A stretch of DNA of 64,000 bases from contig AP031352.1 of the NCBI GenBank assembly GCA_037833965.1, positions 31,684,501 to 31,748,500 of the forward strand, written 5' to 3'. Both the position numbers and the translations under genes were made by a program. The stretch is from Marchantia polymorpha subsp. ruderalis. Lineage: Eukaryota; Streptophyta; Marchantiopsida; Marchantiales; Marchantiaceae. Position 1 is the first letter of the stretch, and each line of letters begins with the position of its first letter. Below, one piece after another: positions 1 to 12,091 of the stretch. A model generated the notes under the pieces. It saw only the letters and a list, made by a program, of their open reading frames with translations. It was not told the origin of the DNA and did no database searches.

Positions 1-846
1 GTCTGCTTTATGTTTTCTTGTCTAGAATAAGCTGTTCCTTTCGTCACTTGTTCCAGGCTTCATGCATTCTTATCTCTTTGTCCTTCTCGTAACATTATGT
101 GTTCTTCTTGCGCAACATCTAACATTCTTAATCTAAGCGTCCATCGTCTATGCTGAAGAATTTGTTGGTGGTTGGCGTTCTGTCTCTGTCAACTCCTGAG
201 GGCTTGTGGTCAACACATGCCTTTGACTAGACGAAAGCAATCAAAAACAAGTGTTTTAATTCCGAAACGTCCTCATTACCATAATCACCTGAGTATGATG
301 ATTCAAGATTACTCGTTCTCATCAATAGTCAATACTCGTATTTAGACTACATCCTGTACTACGTATTAACGCTCACTTGGACGTTCTTCCTCCTTTGATA
401 CGTGGAAGTGACAATAGTCAAAACAGAAAATCGACAATTTGGATCTCCTCCTCTCGTGGTTTCACGGTTTGTCATTACCAGACCTCCTCGGATCCGGAGT
501 GGAGTCTAACTGCCAGTATGGAGCTAGTGGAATGAGCGAGACTTATTTGACATCTCAACTTTGTATACAAAACTAGTGTTTGGTGGGTAAGGAAAAAAGC
601 CAAAAAAAACAGTGGATTGCGTCGTTGGTAGAGTGTAGATCCACGTTCATTCCATGATCTAATGGTATCTGAAAAGAGAACTTGGACATATGAAAAGCGG
701 AATTGATCTCAGCTGAATTGTGGACATGACATGGACGACGGGATGTCAGGCGTAGGTTTGTCGTAGATGTATCAGGGAAAGAGGCTTTGTTGAAGACCAT
801 CCATCGATCCAAGTACGAACCATTGCTGAAGACCTCCATCAATCCA
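1..846. other. Left edge, no gene recognised
   Basis: Mixed-composition DNA with only short open frames on both strands and no motif I recognise. It is probably intergenic or old repeat, since a two-copy tandem repeat and a decayed hAT transposon follow directly. Confidence 0.5.
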
Positions 847-1108
847 GGTCTGTGCCTGTCAACTCCTTATCTCAGAAGGTTCAGTCAATTGTCTCAGTGT
901 ATCTTATATTATGTATGATGTAAATTTTTCCATATCCTTTGATTTAGTAGTTCAGGATTTTGACTTTTGCCTCGGTCTGTCCCTGTCAACTCCTTATTCT
1001 CCGGAAGGTTCAGACAATCGTCTTAGTGTACCTTATACTATGTATAATGTAAAAATTCCATATACTTTGATTTAGTCGTTCAGGATTTCAACTTTTGACT
1101 CGGTCCGT
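847..1108. repeat. Two-copy imperfect tandem repeat, period about 127 bp
   Basis: The block beginning GGTCTGTGCCTGTCAACTCC at 847 recurs at 974 as GGTCTGTCCCTGTCAACTCC. The similarity continues through a shared TTTGATTTAGT..TTCAGGATTT stretch to about 1108. Copies differ by scattered substitutions and small indels, so the duplication is not recent. No coding potential is visible. Confidence 0.75.
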
Positions 1109-1563
1109 TAAAAATTACATTGCAATTTAATGGTCAACATTATTTATATTCTTCTAATTTGAATATTTTTCTGATCTCAAAGGAGTATGTAGACCTCTTA
1201 AACATACTTCAAACATAGTAAACAGTATATGTATTGTTCCCTACGTCTAATTCAAAAGTTTCATGTACACTTAAAAGAACTTAAAGAACCATTTGTTAGA
1301 TTCATTCTTGTACAGTTTCTCAAAGAGTAAAGGTGTGCATCTGAGATATGGTAGAGTTAGTTTCCGTGATTTTTTTGAACGTAGTCTATTCTCGTTCATC
1401 AAGTTAATAGTGTCTTCTTTTCCTTGATCTTGACACTTTCTGTATCTTATGCAAAAAGTCTGACGCTTGTGTTTTCTGTGTTTGGATTGTTTTGTGGTTG
1501 GAAAAGTCAAGTTCGTCACTCTCAACGATGTTAATATCTCTTGCATCAAAACGTCAGTGTACA
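1109..1563. other. Non-coding stretch before the hAT remnant
   Basis: AT-rich DNA. An open frame of about 119 codons lies on the minus strand (1271-1630), but it overlaps the recognisable start of the hAT transposase on the other strand and shows no known motif. I saw no hAT terminal inverted repeat here. Confidence 0.4.
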
Positions 1564-3300
1564 GAGGTTCTGTTAGTGGCCACGTTGGAGCGGGATCCAG
1601 GTCTAAGACCAACCATTTCTTCCTACCCAACCTCTAAGAAGGATAGAATTCGGAAAGTTTATATATCTAAAGGGTCATTTCAACCACAACTGTCAATATA
1701 TCCTTTTGTAAAACAAGGTGGTAGATTTTGTTGTTTTTGTTTTCAATGGTTTGCTTTGCATATTTGGCTTGCATACAACCTTGCAAAGGATGTAGTGTAT
1801 TGCTATCCTTGTTATTTATTTGCGCAGGATGCGCAGGCTTCAAGACAATTTGTAAGTGAAGGTGTTACAAGCTAAAACAAAGTTAAGAGAAAAGTTTGTA
1901 AATTGGAAAAACATGTGGGTAAATACACTTCAGCTCACTCTTTGCGCTTTATTGCTTGGAATTCATTACCAAACCAGCGTTCTTCAATTGAAGCCACACT
2001 AGATTGTCAATCTGAACAGCAAAAAGCTTATCACAGACTTTGGTTAAGAGCATCTATTGAGACAGTGCAATTTCTGGCTCATCAAGATCTTGCTTTTTAT
2101 GGTCATGACGAATCTAAAGAGTCATTTAATCGTGGAAATTTTCTTGAGCTACTAACTCTTCTTAATCAACATTTTGTAAATTATCAACGTATTTGCCTTG
2201 ATCTTGCACCGAAGAATGCGACGATGACATCTCCAGACATCTAGAAGTACATACTAAGGGCCATGGCTTCATGTGTAAGAGAACATATTGTGAAGCAAAT
2301 CAGTGATAGTTTTTTTTGTTTGTTGATTGATGAGGCGCGAGATGAATCAACAAAGGAGCAGATGTCTTTGGTTCTAAGGTTTGTTGACAATTCTCGAGTA
2401 ATTCAGGAGAGATTTTGGATATGATCCATGTTGCTGATACACGTTCAGAATCGCTAATGGTTGCCATTGTTTCCACTTTGCCATTGTTTGCACAGTATGT
2501 GCTTCTTGTAAACATGCAGATCAGTTTTGAGAATTGCATGCAGCTAACATTCGTGATGCAATTGTTGGCGAAGAAATGAAAACAAGTCGCGGATTAAATC
2601 AAGAGCAAATCACTCCGGCGGCCAGGAGACACAAGATGGAGAACTCATTTTATTTCTATTTGTCGAGTGCTTGATATGTATGATTCAGTTGTCAAAGTTC
2701 TTGAAATTATTGTGGAAGATGCATCTGTTACAGATTCAAAAGCAGAATCGTCAAGATTATTAGAAGCGATATGTTGCTTTGACTTTGTTCTAATGTTACA
2801 CATTATGAAGGCGGTTTTAGGCAAGTCTGCAGTTCTTTCGGAAGCTTTACAGCGTAAGGACCAAGACATTCTCAATGATATGGACCTTGTTGCTAATTCA
2901 AAGTATGAATTGCAGGTAATGAGATCAGAAGAAGGATGGAAGACGATAAATGAAGAGATTCAATCTTTTTGTCTCGCCAAAAAACATCGCTGCCCCTGAT
3001 ATGGAATCATGTTATGCGCTTACGGGTTGTCCAATGCAATGCTAACAACATAACCTGTGATTATTATTATCATGTGGAGATCTTCTTCAATATTGTATAG
3101 ATTCACAGTTAAGTGAGTTTGATGATCGTTTTCTTGAATGTTCGTCTGCATTGCTCACACGGATTGCCCATATCACCTTTGAATTCATGGAAATGTCTTA
3201 GAGCTAGTTGAGTTGGGGCGGATGTATCTATATGACTTTGATCAATATGATTTGCTGATGTTAGAACAACAGATTCTACAATTAAGCATAGAGTTGAAGT
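1564..3300 (+). pseudogene. hAT-superfamily transposase remnant (TTF-type zinc finger, DUF4371), broken
   Basis: Transposase of a hAT DNA transposon, which would excise and reinsert the element in the nucleus. The pieces come in family order. First is the DPGLR..Y segment (about 1590). Then comes the TTF-type zinc-finger region with the CFQWF and YCYPCYLF motifs (about 1735-1815). Next is the DUF4371-like core with LAHQDLAFYGHDES and GNF (about 2085-2150), then LLIDEARDESTKEQM (about 2320-2365), and an R-W-x-T/S-H segment near 2630. In-frame stops (about 1873, 2242, 2421, 2997) and frame changes break it repeatedly, so it is inactive. The normal C-terminal hATC part is missing downstream on this strand; a matching piece lies inverted at 3780-3945. 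Family assignment is from motif memory and fairly secure; exact ends are approximate. Confidence 0.8.
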
Positions 3301-3390
3301 TAAACAAAGCTATTTAGAATTCAAACTCTTTCTACTTTAGCTATAAAGATGTTTGAACTTAAAACTGAACTATGTTACAAGCAAAACTAC

Positions 3391-3755
3391 TGTTATTCAT
3401 GACAGAGATTTCAGAACTGAAAATCCAACTGAAAAATATCCAAACTCAATGTAGAAATATAACTGCACTGTAACTATATAAAAACTCATGTCACTCATGT
3501 CAGAAAATCCGAACTGTATAAAAATCTGAATTCAATGTTTTATTCCAACTGCACTATAATAAAACTAAAACTCTTGTCACTCATGATAAAGAATTTCAAA
3601 CAAAAAATCCAAACTATAAACAATCCAAATTCAATGTATTAATCCAACTACACTATGTGAAAACTGAAACTCCTGTCACTCATGACAGAGAATTCAAAAC
3701 AAAAAATCCAAACTGTAAAAAAACCGAACTCAATGTATTAATCCTACAGCAAACG
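3391..3755. repeat. Minisatellite, four copies of about 86-100 bp inside the hAT remnant
   Basis: Copies begin with TGT(T/C)A(T/C)TCATG at about 3391, 3489, 3575 and 3675. Each continues with a CAGAGA-ATT..AAAATCCAAACT..CAATGTATTA..CCAACT.CACTAT core. The last two copies are the most alike. The array sits between the body of the hAT remnant and its inverted C-terminal fragment. Confidence 0.8.
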
Positions 3756-3779
3756 TCTAGTGCTCAGCGCCTGAAATTT

Positions 3780-3945
3780 TTTGATAATAACGTCGGTGGT
3801 GATTTTTGTGCTAACTCTCTTTCAACAAACAAACCAATAGTGTCAGCAAGGTACCCATCTACCATTTTGTTCCTCAACCGCATTTTCACAATCTTCAATG
3901 CTGAGAACTAACGTTCTGTTGACGCAGTGCTAATAGGTCTAGTTA
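3780..3945 (-). pseudogene. hAT C-terminal dimerisation (hATC) fragment, inverted relative to the transposase body
   Basis: Read on the minus strand from about 3935, the frame gives PISTASTER, a stop in place of one residue, FSALKIVKMRLRNKM and then a YLADTIGLFVEREL segment. This is the hallmark of the hAT dimerisation domain in TTF-type plant hAT transposases (S-T-x-x-E-R-x-F-S-A-x-K then R-L-R-N-x-M). It lies next to the plus-strand transposase remnant but on the opposite strand. Either the 3' part of one element was inverted, or this is a second truncated element in the opposite orientation. Confidence 0.7.
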
Positions 3946-4243
3946 AAACCAAACTGATTAGTCATAAACAAGATAATAAGTAATAGACTTCGGTAATCCA
4001 CAAAATTTGGTATTTTTATGCAATTTAGATCTACTTTTTTGTTATGGGTTAGAGGAGTGTTAGATTTAGCAAAGTGCACTTGGATGTATAAAGAAAATTT
4101 GGTATTTCTGCAGTGTGGATTCACTTTTTTGAATTCTCTAGGGTGGAGTTTTGGTTTTAACGTAAATCTGTAACAAAATGAGCCAAAAAAAATTTCACCT
4201 GCGGCGCTACCTACCAGGCTGCGCCTCCCTCCTGAAAAATCAT

Positions 4244-4259
4244 GGCTCCGCCCCTACTA
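4244..4259 (+). repeat. Candidate hAT terminal inverted repeat (right end)
   Basis: GGCTCCGCCCCTACTA; its complement starts TAGTAGGGGCGGAGCC. From memory this resembles the GGCGGAGCC ends typical of TTF-type plant hAT elements. It lies about 300 bp beyond the hATC fragment. No partner was found at the left end, so the call is tentative. Confidence 0.45.
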
Positions 4260-5166
4260 ACACATGACGTTTTTTTTGTGACAATTTTCTGATATGTGAC
4301 AATATTTGACGGGTTTCTGCAAAGTATAGGGTTTTCACTACAGACTGAGTCTTTTTCTGTCGCTGACGCGTACTTTGACACTCAAACTCAGAAGAGAGTT
4401 TAGCTCAAGCCGATTGTAGAGAGATTTGTCACGAGATGACAAGGAGAGAAGTTCGGACTCTGCGTTAGAAGGTCAAGGTTGAGTTTTATGATAGTGGACG
4501 GTGACGGTTTCAGACTTGGAGTTTGGTCAAAGAGCTAGCACTCGGGTTGAGAGTGTTTGTAGGAGTGGCCGATGTGAGAGCGAACTAGATGAGCAAAGAA
4601 CTGAGCCAGGTAGTGGCAATGAAGGAGACAAGTAGGAGCGGGAACCCCCTTGCGATAAGGGTTGTGCGTAGTTAGGGCAGTAGTAGTGTTTTTGCCCCCT
4701 AGTAGAGCAGGACCCGCGAGGTCAGGGCAGCGCAGGCAGCCCCAAAGACCCCCCTCCCCCAACGGTCGAATTAGGACAGCGTGGTTAGGGCACTATGGTT
4801 CGCATAACGTGGTTGGGGATAACGTGGTTAAAATAAACGCAGTTACAATCATGGTTGCAATCGTGGTTGCAGATTGAACATAGTCGGTGAGCCAACTGTG
4901 GTCATAGTTTTTGGCTAACCAACGGTGACGGTGATAGAGATCCCAAGTGTGACGGTCGGAAATAACTGTGAAGGAATATTCTGTCATAAATATTTCTTCA
5001 AAATATTTTTCATCTAACACTAGTTAAAACTGGGTATCGTTGAAAAGCTCTCGACACGAATAAAGCATCTGGACACTTCATATGAACTGAACAATGACTC
5101 AAAAGGATGAAATTAACTCGGAAGTTGCCAATGTCTCTCATTTTTGACGTGCAGAATCGGTAGAGC
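4260..5166. other. Region between hAT and copia remnants, no gene recognised
   Basis: Contains short repeats of a GTGGTTAGGG/GTGGTTGGGG type (about 4780-4875) and only short open frames. I looked for a 5' LTR of the following copia element by comparison with its 3' LTR-like end at 8510-8731 and saw none. Confidence 0.4.
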
Positions 5167-8100
5167 GACAGGTTGGTGGCAAATTTGGATATAACATAAT
5201 ACCTTCCAATGGCCACGATGATTATTTGCTTTGGAAAAAGCAAGTAAAAGTAAAACTACGAGTTATGGGTCTCACTACATGCCTAGGAGAAAAACCTTCT
5301 AGCATAAATGAGATTGAATGTACTGCTGCTCAGGACCTTGCAGTGTGCACGGTGTTGGCATATCTAGACCCTACCATATTCAAGCAGGTTGAAAGTTACT
5401 CTGAAGTTTCCAAGTTGCTTGATGCGGTTCAGCAACATTTTCATTAGAAGAATTCGACAATTTTTATGAACACTTACATGTGATTGTTACGATTTCCTAT
5501 GAAGCTCGGCACAAGCATCCAAGATCACATTCATGCCTATGGAAATCTATATCCGCAGATAGTATTTGGGTTGGAAAATGGCTGGAGCCCTGGTCTAGAG
5601 TATCTGTGGGCAGTTCAAATGAAGTCCCGTAACTTCTTCGTCCTGGATCCAAGCTTTGTGATTCAAAAACCAATGACGACATGAGAAGATTCTTCCGAAG
5701 TTGTTGGTGGATCTTTGGAATATGAGGGAGGAGCTTACTAACAAGTAAGAAGTCAGTGCATCTTCTTCACTCATTGTCGTCTACCTATCAGACACTTTCA
5801 AAAATTCTTTGTAATTGTCAGAACACAACAGTCACTTACAACGAGGTTGTAAGTGCCCTTCTGACGGATGCGGTTGAGAAGGATTTGTTATCTCCCTCCG
5901 TCCCATCCACTTCTTGAACAGCACTTATTATGATCCAAGGTCCATAATCACAACAGAGAGAGAACCACAATTCACGGCGTTAAGGATTGAAGAGACAAAG
6001 ATCAAGATCTTCAAACCAAAGAAATGTACAGTTTATGGCTCAATCATTTGACAAGAAGAATGTTATTTGTTGGGGCTGTGGTAAGAAAAGCCACATCTTG
6101 AAGTTTTGTCGGATGACAAGTACGGCCTTCCCTTCAATAGCGAACCTTGTTGAGCATCTTGATACTGAGACGCATGATTTGTACACAAATGGCATATGAT
6201 GCCGAAATTATGCCCTTGGCAGCTCACCAAAAGTGATTTGTGATGTATAGATTCTGGACACTACTTGTTCTTATCACATTTATTACATTAGAGAGTTCTT
6301 TTGTACTTTCTCCGTATAACACAGTTCAGTTCTTATGGGGAACAAACAATCTGGTAGAATTGAAAATGTTGGATCTATAAAGATCCGCATGTTTGATAGT
6401 GTCAACCGTATTTTGAACCATGTTATGTTTATATCTAACATGAGAAAGAAGTTGATCTATCTTGGAGTGTTGGATTCACACGGCTTAGAATGGAGTTCTA
6501 GGCAAGACATGTTAGATGTCAGAACATGTGATAAGAAGGTTATTCTTCGGGAATACAAGCATAATAATTTGTACTTGTTAGAGGGCATCACTATTTGTGA
6601 CGAATTTCACTTTATCAGATCTTGTTTAGATGTCTCATGCATAGTATTCCAGATTATGCCATATGTGTGATCGATACATGTCTCTTCTTGATGAGAAAAA
6701 GGTACTTGGTTTGGGTAAAGGTGACTTGTCATTTTGTGAACATTGCATCATGTAAAAACAACATATGCAAGCTTTTCGAGTTAGAACTCATAGCTCCACA
6801 GAGACACTCGAGAATGTACATAGTGACGTGTGGGGACCCTCTCCTATTGCCTCATTGTCTAGAAAGTTGTTCTATGTCTCTTTTATAGATGATTATTCCA
6901 TGTATGTGAGCGTATATTTATTAACCCACAAGTCTGAGGTGTTTTCAACCTTCCAAACTTGGAGCATACAAGTTGAGACTCAGACTAGACACAAGGTGAA
7001 ATATTTGCGATCAGATAATGGTGGCAAGTGTATTAGTGAGGAATTTTGGAGGTATTTTACAGAGGATGGGATTACTCGTTATTTCACGACAGTTTATACT
7101 CCAAAACAAAATGTTGTTTCCAAAGACTCAATCAAACAGTATTGAAGAAGGTGCGGAGTATGCTTAGCAAATCAGGTTTACCGGGGTAATTTTGGTTTAA
7201 AGCCGTCAACACCCCAGTTTATTTGGTAAACCTTTTTACTTCTAGTGCAATCAATTTCTCAACATCGTTTGAATTGAGTCATAAACAGATAGCAGATTAT
7301 AATCGCTTGAGAAATTTTTGTTATACTGCTTAATTTAAGAAGCACAGGACAAAATTAGATCCTACATCCAAGAAATGTTGTTTTCTTGGATATGTTAGTG
7401 GCGTGAAAGGTTATAGGCTATGGGAATTAATTGCTTGTAAATTGATTGTTAGTAGAGATGTTTCTTTCAATGAGCCTAGCTTATTGAAAGAGGGGAAGAA
7501 TTTTCAGGCTTTCCGAACTTACAAGGGGAAATCTTTACTCACTTATGTTGTTATAGGGGAGTTTGATCATTCTATCACTAATGATCTGTCACATGAACAA
7601 GCACCAATGCATGTGGAGCAAGTTTTTGAGAAACATGAACTACATGAGCAGGCTATTTTGATAAGCCTATTGCAACAGTCTTAGACAAGAGAGATTAAAT
7701 GGAAACGTCTACCATGAGATCACAATGTTCTTGTAGAGCTCCTAAAAGATTTGGTATATGGGCCAACTCATCCATTTTCAAAGATCGTGACCTTACTTTT
7801 CATGATGAGGATGGTATGATGTTGATTTTGGAAGAAGGTGAAGGTGAATCTTCTTCATAGAGGGAAGTTCAAGTTTCGATCAATAAGCTTGAGTGGAATG
7901 CTGCTATGGAGCGTGAGATGCAATCACTTATTGACAACAAGACTGGGGAGTTGGTTGAGCTTCATGAAAATCAAACATTGATTGATTCCAAGTGGATGTA
8001 CAAGTTGAAAGACAATACAGCAGAACATGAGACAAGAATCTTCAAAGCCGAGTTGGTGGTTAGAGGTTTCACACACAAGAGAAGGGTGTGGATTATAACT

Positions 8101-8255
8101 TGATTTTTTTGATTTTTTTGGTGTAGCAAAGTATGCTACAATTCGTCTGATATGTGCACTGGCCGCAATATTTAGTTTTGTTATGGACCAGATGGATGTG
8201 GTCAAAGCCTTTCTTTATGGATGTTTAAAGTAGTAGATGTACATGGATATAAATT
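5167..8255 (+). pseudogene. Decayed Ty1-copia retrotransposon gag-pol, 3'-truncated
   Basis: Copia polyprotein order is visible across several frames. A gag start with DDYLLWKKQVKVKLR lies near 5215. A UBN2-like gag follows (5260-5830). A CCHC zinc knuckle CWGCGKKSHILKFC is at about 6070-6111. A pre-integrase segment ending NLYLLEG is at 6335-6590. The integrase core has HSDVWGP and FIDDYS (about 6820-6900) and SDNGGK (about 7013); the third catalytic region around 7105 is degraded (PKQNVVSKD where PQQNGVAER is usual). Then come the integrase C-terminal FLGYVSGVKGYRLW (about 7390) and the RT start IDSKWMYKLK..FKAELVVRGF (about 7984-8070). RT stops near 8255, so the catalytic YVDD region and RNase H are lost. 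Many stops and frameshifts make it inactive. A more decayed relative lies at 32310-34985. Confidence 0.85.
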
Positions 8256-8509
8256 TTATAATAAATTTTTATTTTTATTTTTTTGATTAAGAAATAGAAT
8301 AATTTTGTGAAATCTTGTTGGTTAAATCAGGAGTGATGTCACGGACAATGCAGAGTTTGTCCAACAGTTAGGCGATGCATACTTTATCCTACATGTAGAT
8401 CACATGGACATTTTTGAACAGATAGGCAAAACAATATTTTTTTCTAAATAGGAAAACGGTGCAAACTTTGCCCAACAAGGAGGCGACACAGACATACTTT
8501 TTTAAACAT

Positions 8510-8731
8510 GAAGAAGTTAGCTAATTTCCCACTTTAGATCGTGTTGATAGTATAAATAAAAATCTCAAAACATTCTACCTCACTTTCGACAACATCAATT
8601 GTACTTGCTCTTTTAAGTACCAATACTATGTTTTGTTTGTTACTTTCATCTTTCACGCTCTCAATGTTATTACTTCCAATTTTAGATCTTCAAACGTTAT
8701 TTCAAGTTTTGTGTGAGTTGCCGTACACAAC
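8510..8731 (+). repeat. Copia LTR-like segment (3' side of the decayed copia)
   Basis: This stretch aligns by eye with 34758-34985, which follows the second copia remnant. Shared blocks include a CAATTT..CCCA(C/T)TTTAGA start, TCACTTT..CAA.ATCAATTGTA.TTG, and TGTTATTACTTCCAA followed by TTCAA..GTTATT.CAAGT. A TATAAAT-like box at about 8551 fits a U3/R border. Being common to the 3' flank of two copies, it is best read as their LTR. Ends are approximate and no matching 5' LTR was found. Confidence 0.6.
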
Positions 8732-8886
8732 ACAATCTTATCTATTAAGCATGGTTATTTTTAGACAACCATATACCAAGGTGCCTAAATTATCTAAAAT
8801 TATCCTTTCTTTAGCTCCTTAGTTAACTCGCGCATCTAGACTCTAATTGGATCAGAATTGAAGAGTCACAGATCAGGAGATTTCAG

Positions 8887-8973
8887 CCATTCAGTTTGTT
8901 ACTGAATGGTTGAGACTATGTGAGCTATAAGACTGACGTGGTAACACGTCAGTCTCATAGTTCACATAGTCTC
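8887..8973. repeat. Double hairpin: 9-bp and 29-bp inverted repeats
   Basis: CCATTCAGT (8887-8895) pairs perfectly with ACTGAATGG (8901-8909). Directly after, arms 8912-8940 and 8945-8973 are 29 bp each with two mismatches (both G-T type) and a 4-nt GTAA loop. This could be a small foldback element or an expressed stem-loop; nothing around it decides. Confidence 0.85.
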
Positions 8974-10330
8974 ATAGGAATCCGAAGTCTGCATATTAAA
9001 TTTTTTCTCGTCCATAATCCACAACCCGCTACAAGCGTTTATCCCTGTCTCTCCCGTTACCTCCGAACTCCTCCCTTGTTCTCAAGTGCACTCAAGTTGA
9101 CTTTTAGCACAAAAGCGTCTCAGAATTAAACTTAATTATTAATATAATTAAATTAAGCTAATTTAAGTACTTCAAGCGATCAACTAATACAACCATGCTT
9201 GTATATATTTAATAATGAATACTTAACTTGATTTTTTTTAGATTTGAACAAAATGAATATATATATATATATATATATAATTTAAATCAAAACATTGAAA
9301 ATTTGGAAGTAACTTTTTTATAATCTCAAAGTTGTTCATGATTTTGACATTTTGTTTGATGGTAATCAATAAGTTTATGTGTGTATGGTGATCAATTGCA
9401 ATTTAAATGATTTCAAATCAAAGTATCCGATTTATGCATTAAATAAAAATTTATTTGCAAATTGCATAATTGAATTAATAATAAAACTTTAATATTTGTA
9501 AATTTAAAATTTTATGTGTTAAATAAGTTCAATACTAAAATAAAATAAAACTTATGACAACATTGATGATAATGGATGTTATAAATTTTTATTTTAATGA
9601 TTCTAGATTGATACATCTTTCTTATGATGAAGAAAAAAATTGACTAATTATTAATCTGGTTGATGTTTAAACTATTTTTTGAATCTAAAATAAAACTATA
9701 TTGTATTGTTATAAAAAATTTCACAATGAACTTATAAAGAGTCATTTTAATTATCATTTCATTCTTGCATATGCTTTACTTGATCTTAGTAAGGTTGTAT
9801 CTTAACTCCAGTTTATACTTGTTTCATGAAGACGAACACATTGAATTTTTGATTTTTTCAAGATTTCAAAAATCATGAATATGAATAACAAAAGCTAGAG
9901 ATTTAAATACAAATGTTATACTTAAAGTGTTGAACATCTTTTTTTAATCGAATAAATTCAATTAGTTTATGTGATTAATCAAAGTAGTGCATGCACTTGT
10001 AAATAAGAGAGCTAGTGGATATATTTTGTGAAAAATATTAAGTTTTCAGTAAAACATTTTGTACATGCTTTATACTCTGTCACAATTACGATACGACTTG
10101 ATTTCCTGATTTTTGTTATGATCTATGGTCTAATATTTCTGCTTCTGTTTTTAAAATCTCCACAGATTATGTATATGAATAACATTAGTAGCAAAAGTGA
10201 AGCTATATATTGCACACAAATTATGTAAGTATCATGGTCACTCCAGTTTTTTTCTCTTTTCATAGGCATACACATACTATCATAACTATTCGCCTAAGGT
10301 GAGAATATTTAGATATTATAGTACAAAGAG
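8974..10330. other. AT-rich non-coding stretch with (AT)n
   Basis: Strongly AT-rich with no credible coding frame. It contains a pure TA microsatellite at 9257-9279. The composition matches that of the decayed copia at 32-35 kb, so old transposon sequence is likely, but I could not identify any. Confidence 0.5.
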
Positions 10331-11529
10331 GTCAAAAAGACGTACCTTTCCATTCAGATCCAATAAAACTTTCCAAATTAATTTCAGCAGAGTCAAAGTA
10401 AAGTAAAAAGCAAAAAGTAGCAGCAAAAAGTAAAAAGTAAACAATAAACGTAAAACAAAGATGGGATGTGAAGGGAAGTGAAACGCTCTCACAAAAAGTG
10501 TGTGTAGGCAACAAAAGGCAATGGGAGATCACCGTAAGGAGTCCCACTTACCAGAACCTCAAGTCCCAGCCTAGAGCACATTCCCTATGGAAAGTAACGC
10601 GAAGATAGCGCAGTGTAGTGTGACTTCGAAGTTAGAGGTCGACCAAAGATTACTCTATACTGCTGGTCAATTCACGTGCACACATCTTTGTCTTTGACCA
10701 TGTGATCAGGTCTCTCACAGACCTTCAACTGTCGCCGACAGTCATAGCGTAACATGTCTGCAGTCAGAAACTTAATCAACACATGCATGCTGACGATTCT
10801 TTATGCAACTTGCCAAACTTCTCGCTTTGAAAATCACTTATCTTGCTGTATAGAGATGTTCTTGCTCGCATTAAGCAACCTGGTCCTTCCTCAGTTTACT
10901 TCAACTCAGAACCTCAACCTTTTTTTCTTATTTTCTTAGAATCTAGAAAAATGGTATTGGATAGCAATGATTTTTCGTACCTCCTTTGATTCATAAATTT
11001 CTGCACTGCCCCAGGCAAGCTCCACGTATCGGCCATGCCTTTGCTAAAATATTTTAAGACAAAAATGCTCTTAAGAACTTGACTACCACAGTGGGAAATT
11101 TGAATTGTGCTTTGATGTGAACTTTCCATAGTCAGTCACCAGTTTTTAGTAAGGACATCATTGCTCCGGCCATGTTGAGATTTCATGTTGACATTAGCAA
11201 AAGCAATTAGTGCTGGATTACTTCGTCATTTGTTCAGAATTAAGAACTTACCCACGTTACTCGCTGAGGGTGAGCACGTCTAAGAGATTTCTTTCATTAG
11301 AAACTTGCAATCCGAATACGAAGCCAGAGAAGGCTCGTGGTGAGCACGAAAGGCTTTAGGGAACAGGCGAAAAGAATAACTCTCGATCGAGCGTATGTTT
11401 GAACGGGTCAATGACTATGCGGTGTATCCAGACTAGTGTAATAACAGTGAAGTCGCTTCTCCACTTGCAGTCTCTATATGCTCGCTCAGCCCTCGCTCAA
11501 GGGCTTTGCTGATACAGAAGCTCTAAGAC
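10331..11529. other. Intergenic; A-rich AAAAGT repeats at about 10390-10465
   Basis: Imperfect repeats of AAAAGTAAAAAGYA lie at 10390-10465. The remainder shows short open frames without motifs. No gene can be supported. Confidence 0.4.
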
Positions 11530-12028
11530 TTGAACCCCATTCATGACCGAGTACAAAGATCTACTACCTTGGAGAGTTTTCCGATTGTTCACCTCATTCG
11601 AAGTGACAATGTCCTCCGAGCTGTTGAAGGTTTTCCATTGCCACCATGTTCGATGCTGAGCTCAAATACTGATGTGAGCCCAAGAATCTCTTGCTCGACC
11701 TGCCCTCGACGAATATAGGTGTTCCTGAGTTCTGATGCAAAGTGCAGTTTTTCGACATGATTTTCGACGACGTTATTACACGCCTTCTTCAATTGACGGT
11801 GTTAGAGCCCAACTGTGCTGTCGTATCGAAGCTCACTCTCTTGCAACGAGCAGAGAGTTTGTCCTATCACCGTACGTCTACATCTCAGCTCTCCGAACCG
11901 ACATTGAAGCTTACTCGAAGTTGAATTCTATTGACCTGCGTCATCAGAATGTGTCCCGACTTCCGGGACGACTGTTGATATTCATCTCGAGCTGCTCGGA
12001 GGTCGTCTGAATCGCATTCAGGAACAGA
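11530..12028. other. Upstream region of the fusion gene
   Basis: Composition rises towards the GC content of the following gene. Two overlapping plus-strand open frames (11735-12010, 11742-11924) have no recognisable motif. This stretch probably holds the promoter and 5' UTR of the 12092 gene; no clear TATA box was found. Confidence 0.35.
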
Positions 12029-12085
12029 TTCAAAATTCCACATGTTCCCGATCTGGATGTTGCTCGGAACAAGTGGAATTTTGAA
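12029..12085. repeat. Hairpin 7 bp before the fusion gene start
   Basis: TTCAAAATTCCAC (12029-12041) and GTGGAATTTTGAA (12073-12085) are perfect 13-bp inverted repeats. An inner TGTTCC/GGAACA pair extends the stem. It ends 6 nt before the ATG at 12092, so if transcribed it would form in the 5' leader. Confidence 0.8.
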
Positions 12086-12091
12086 CTCACG

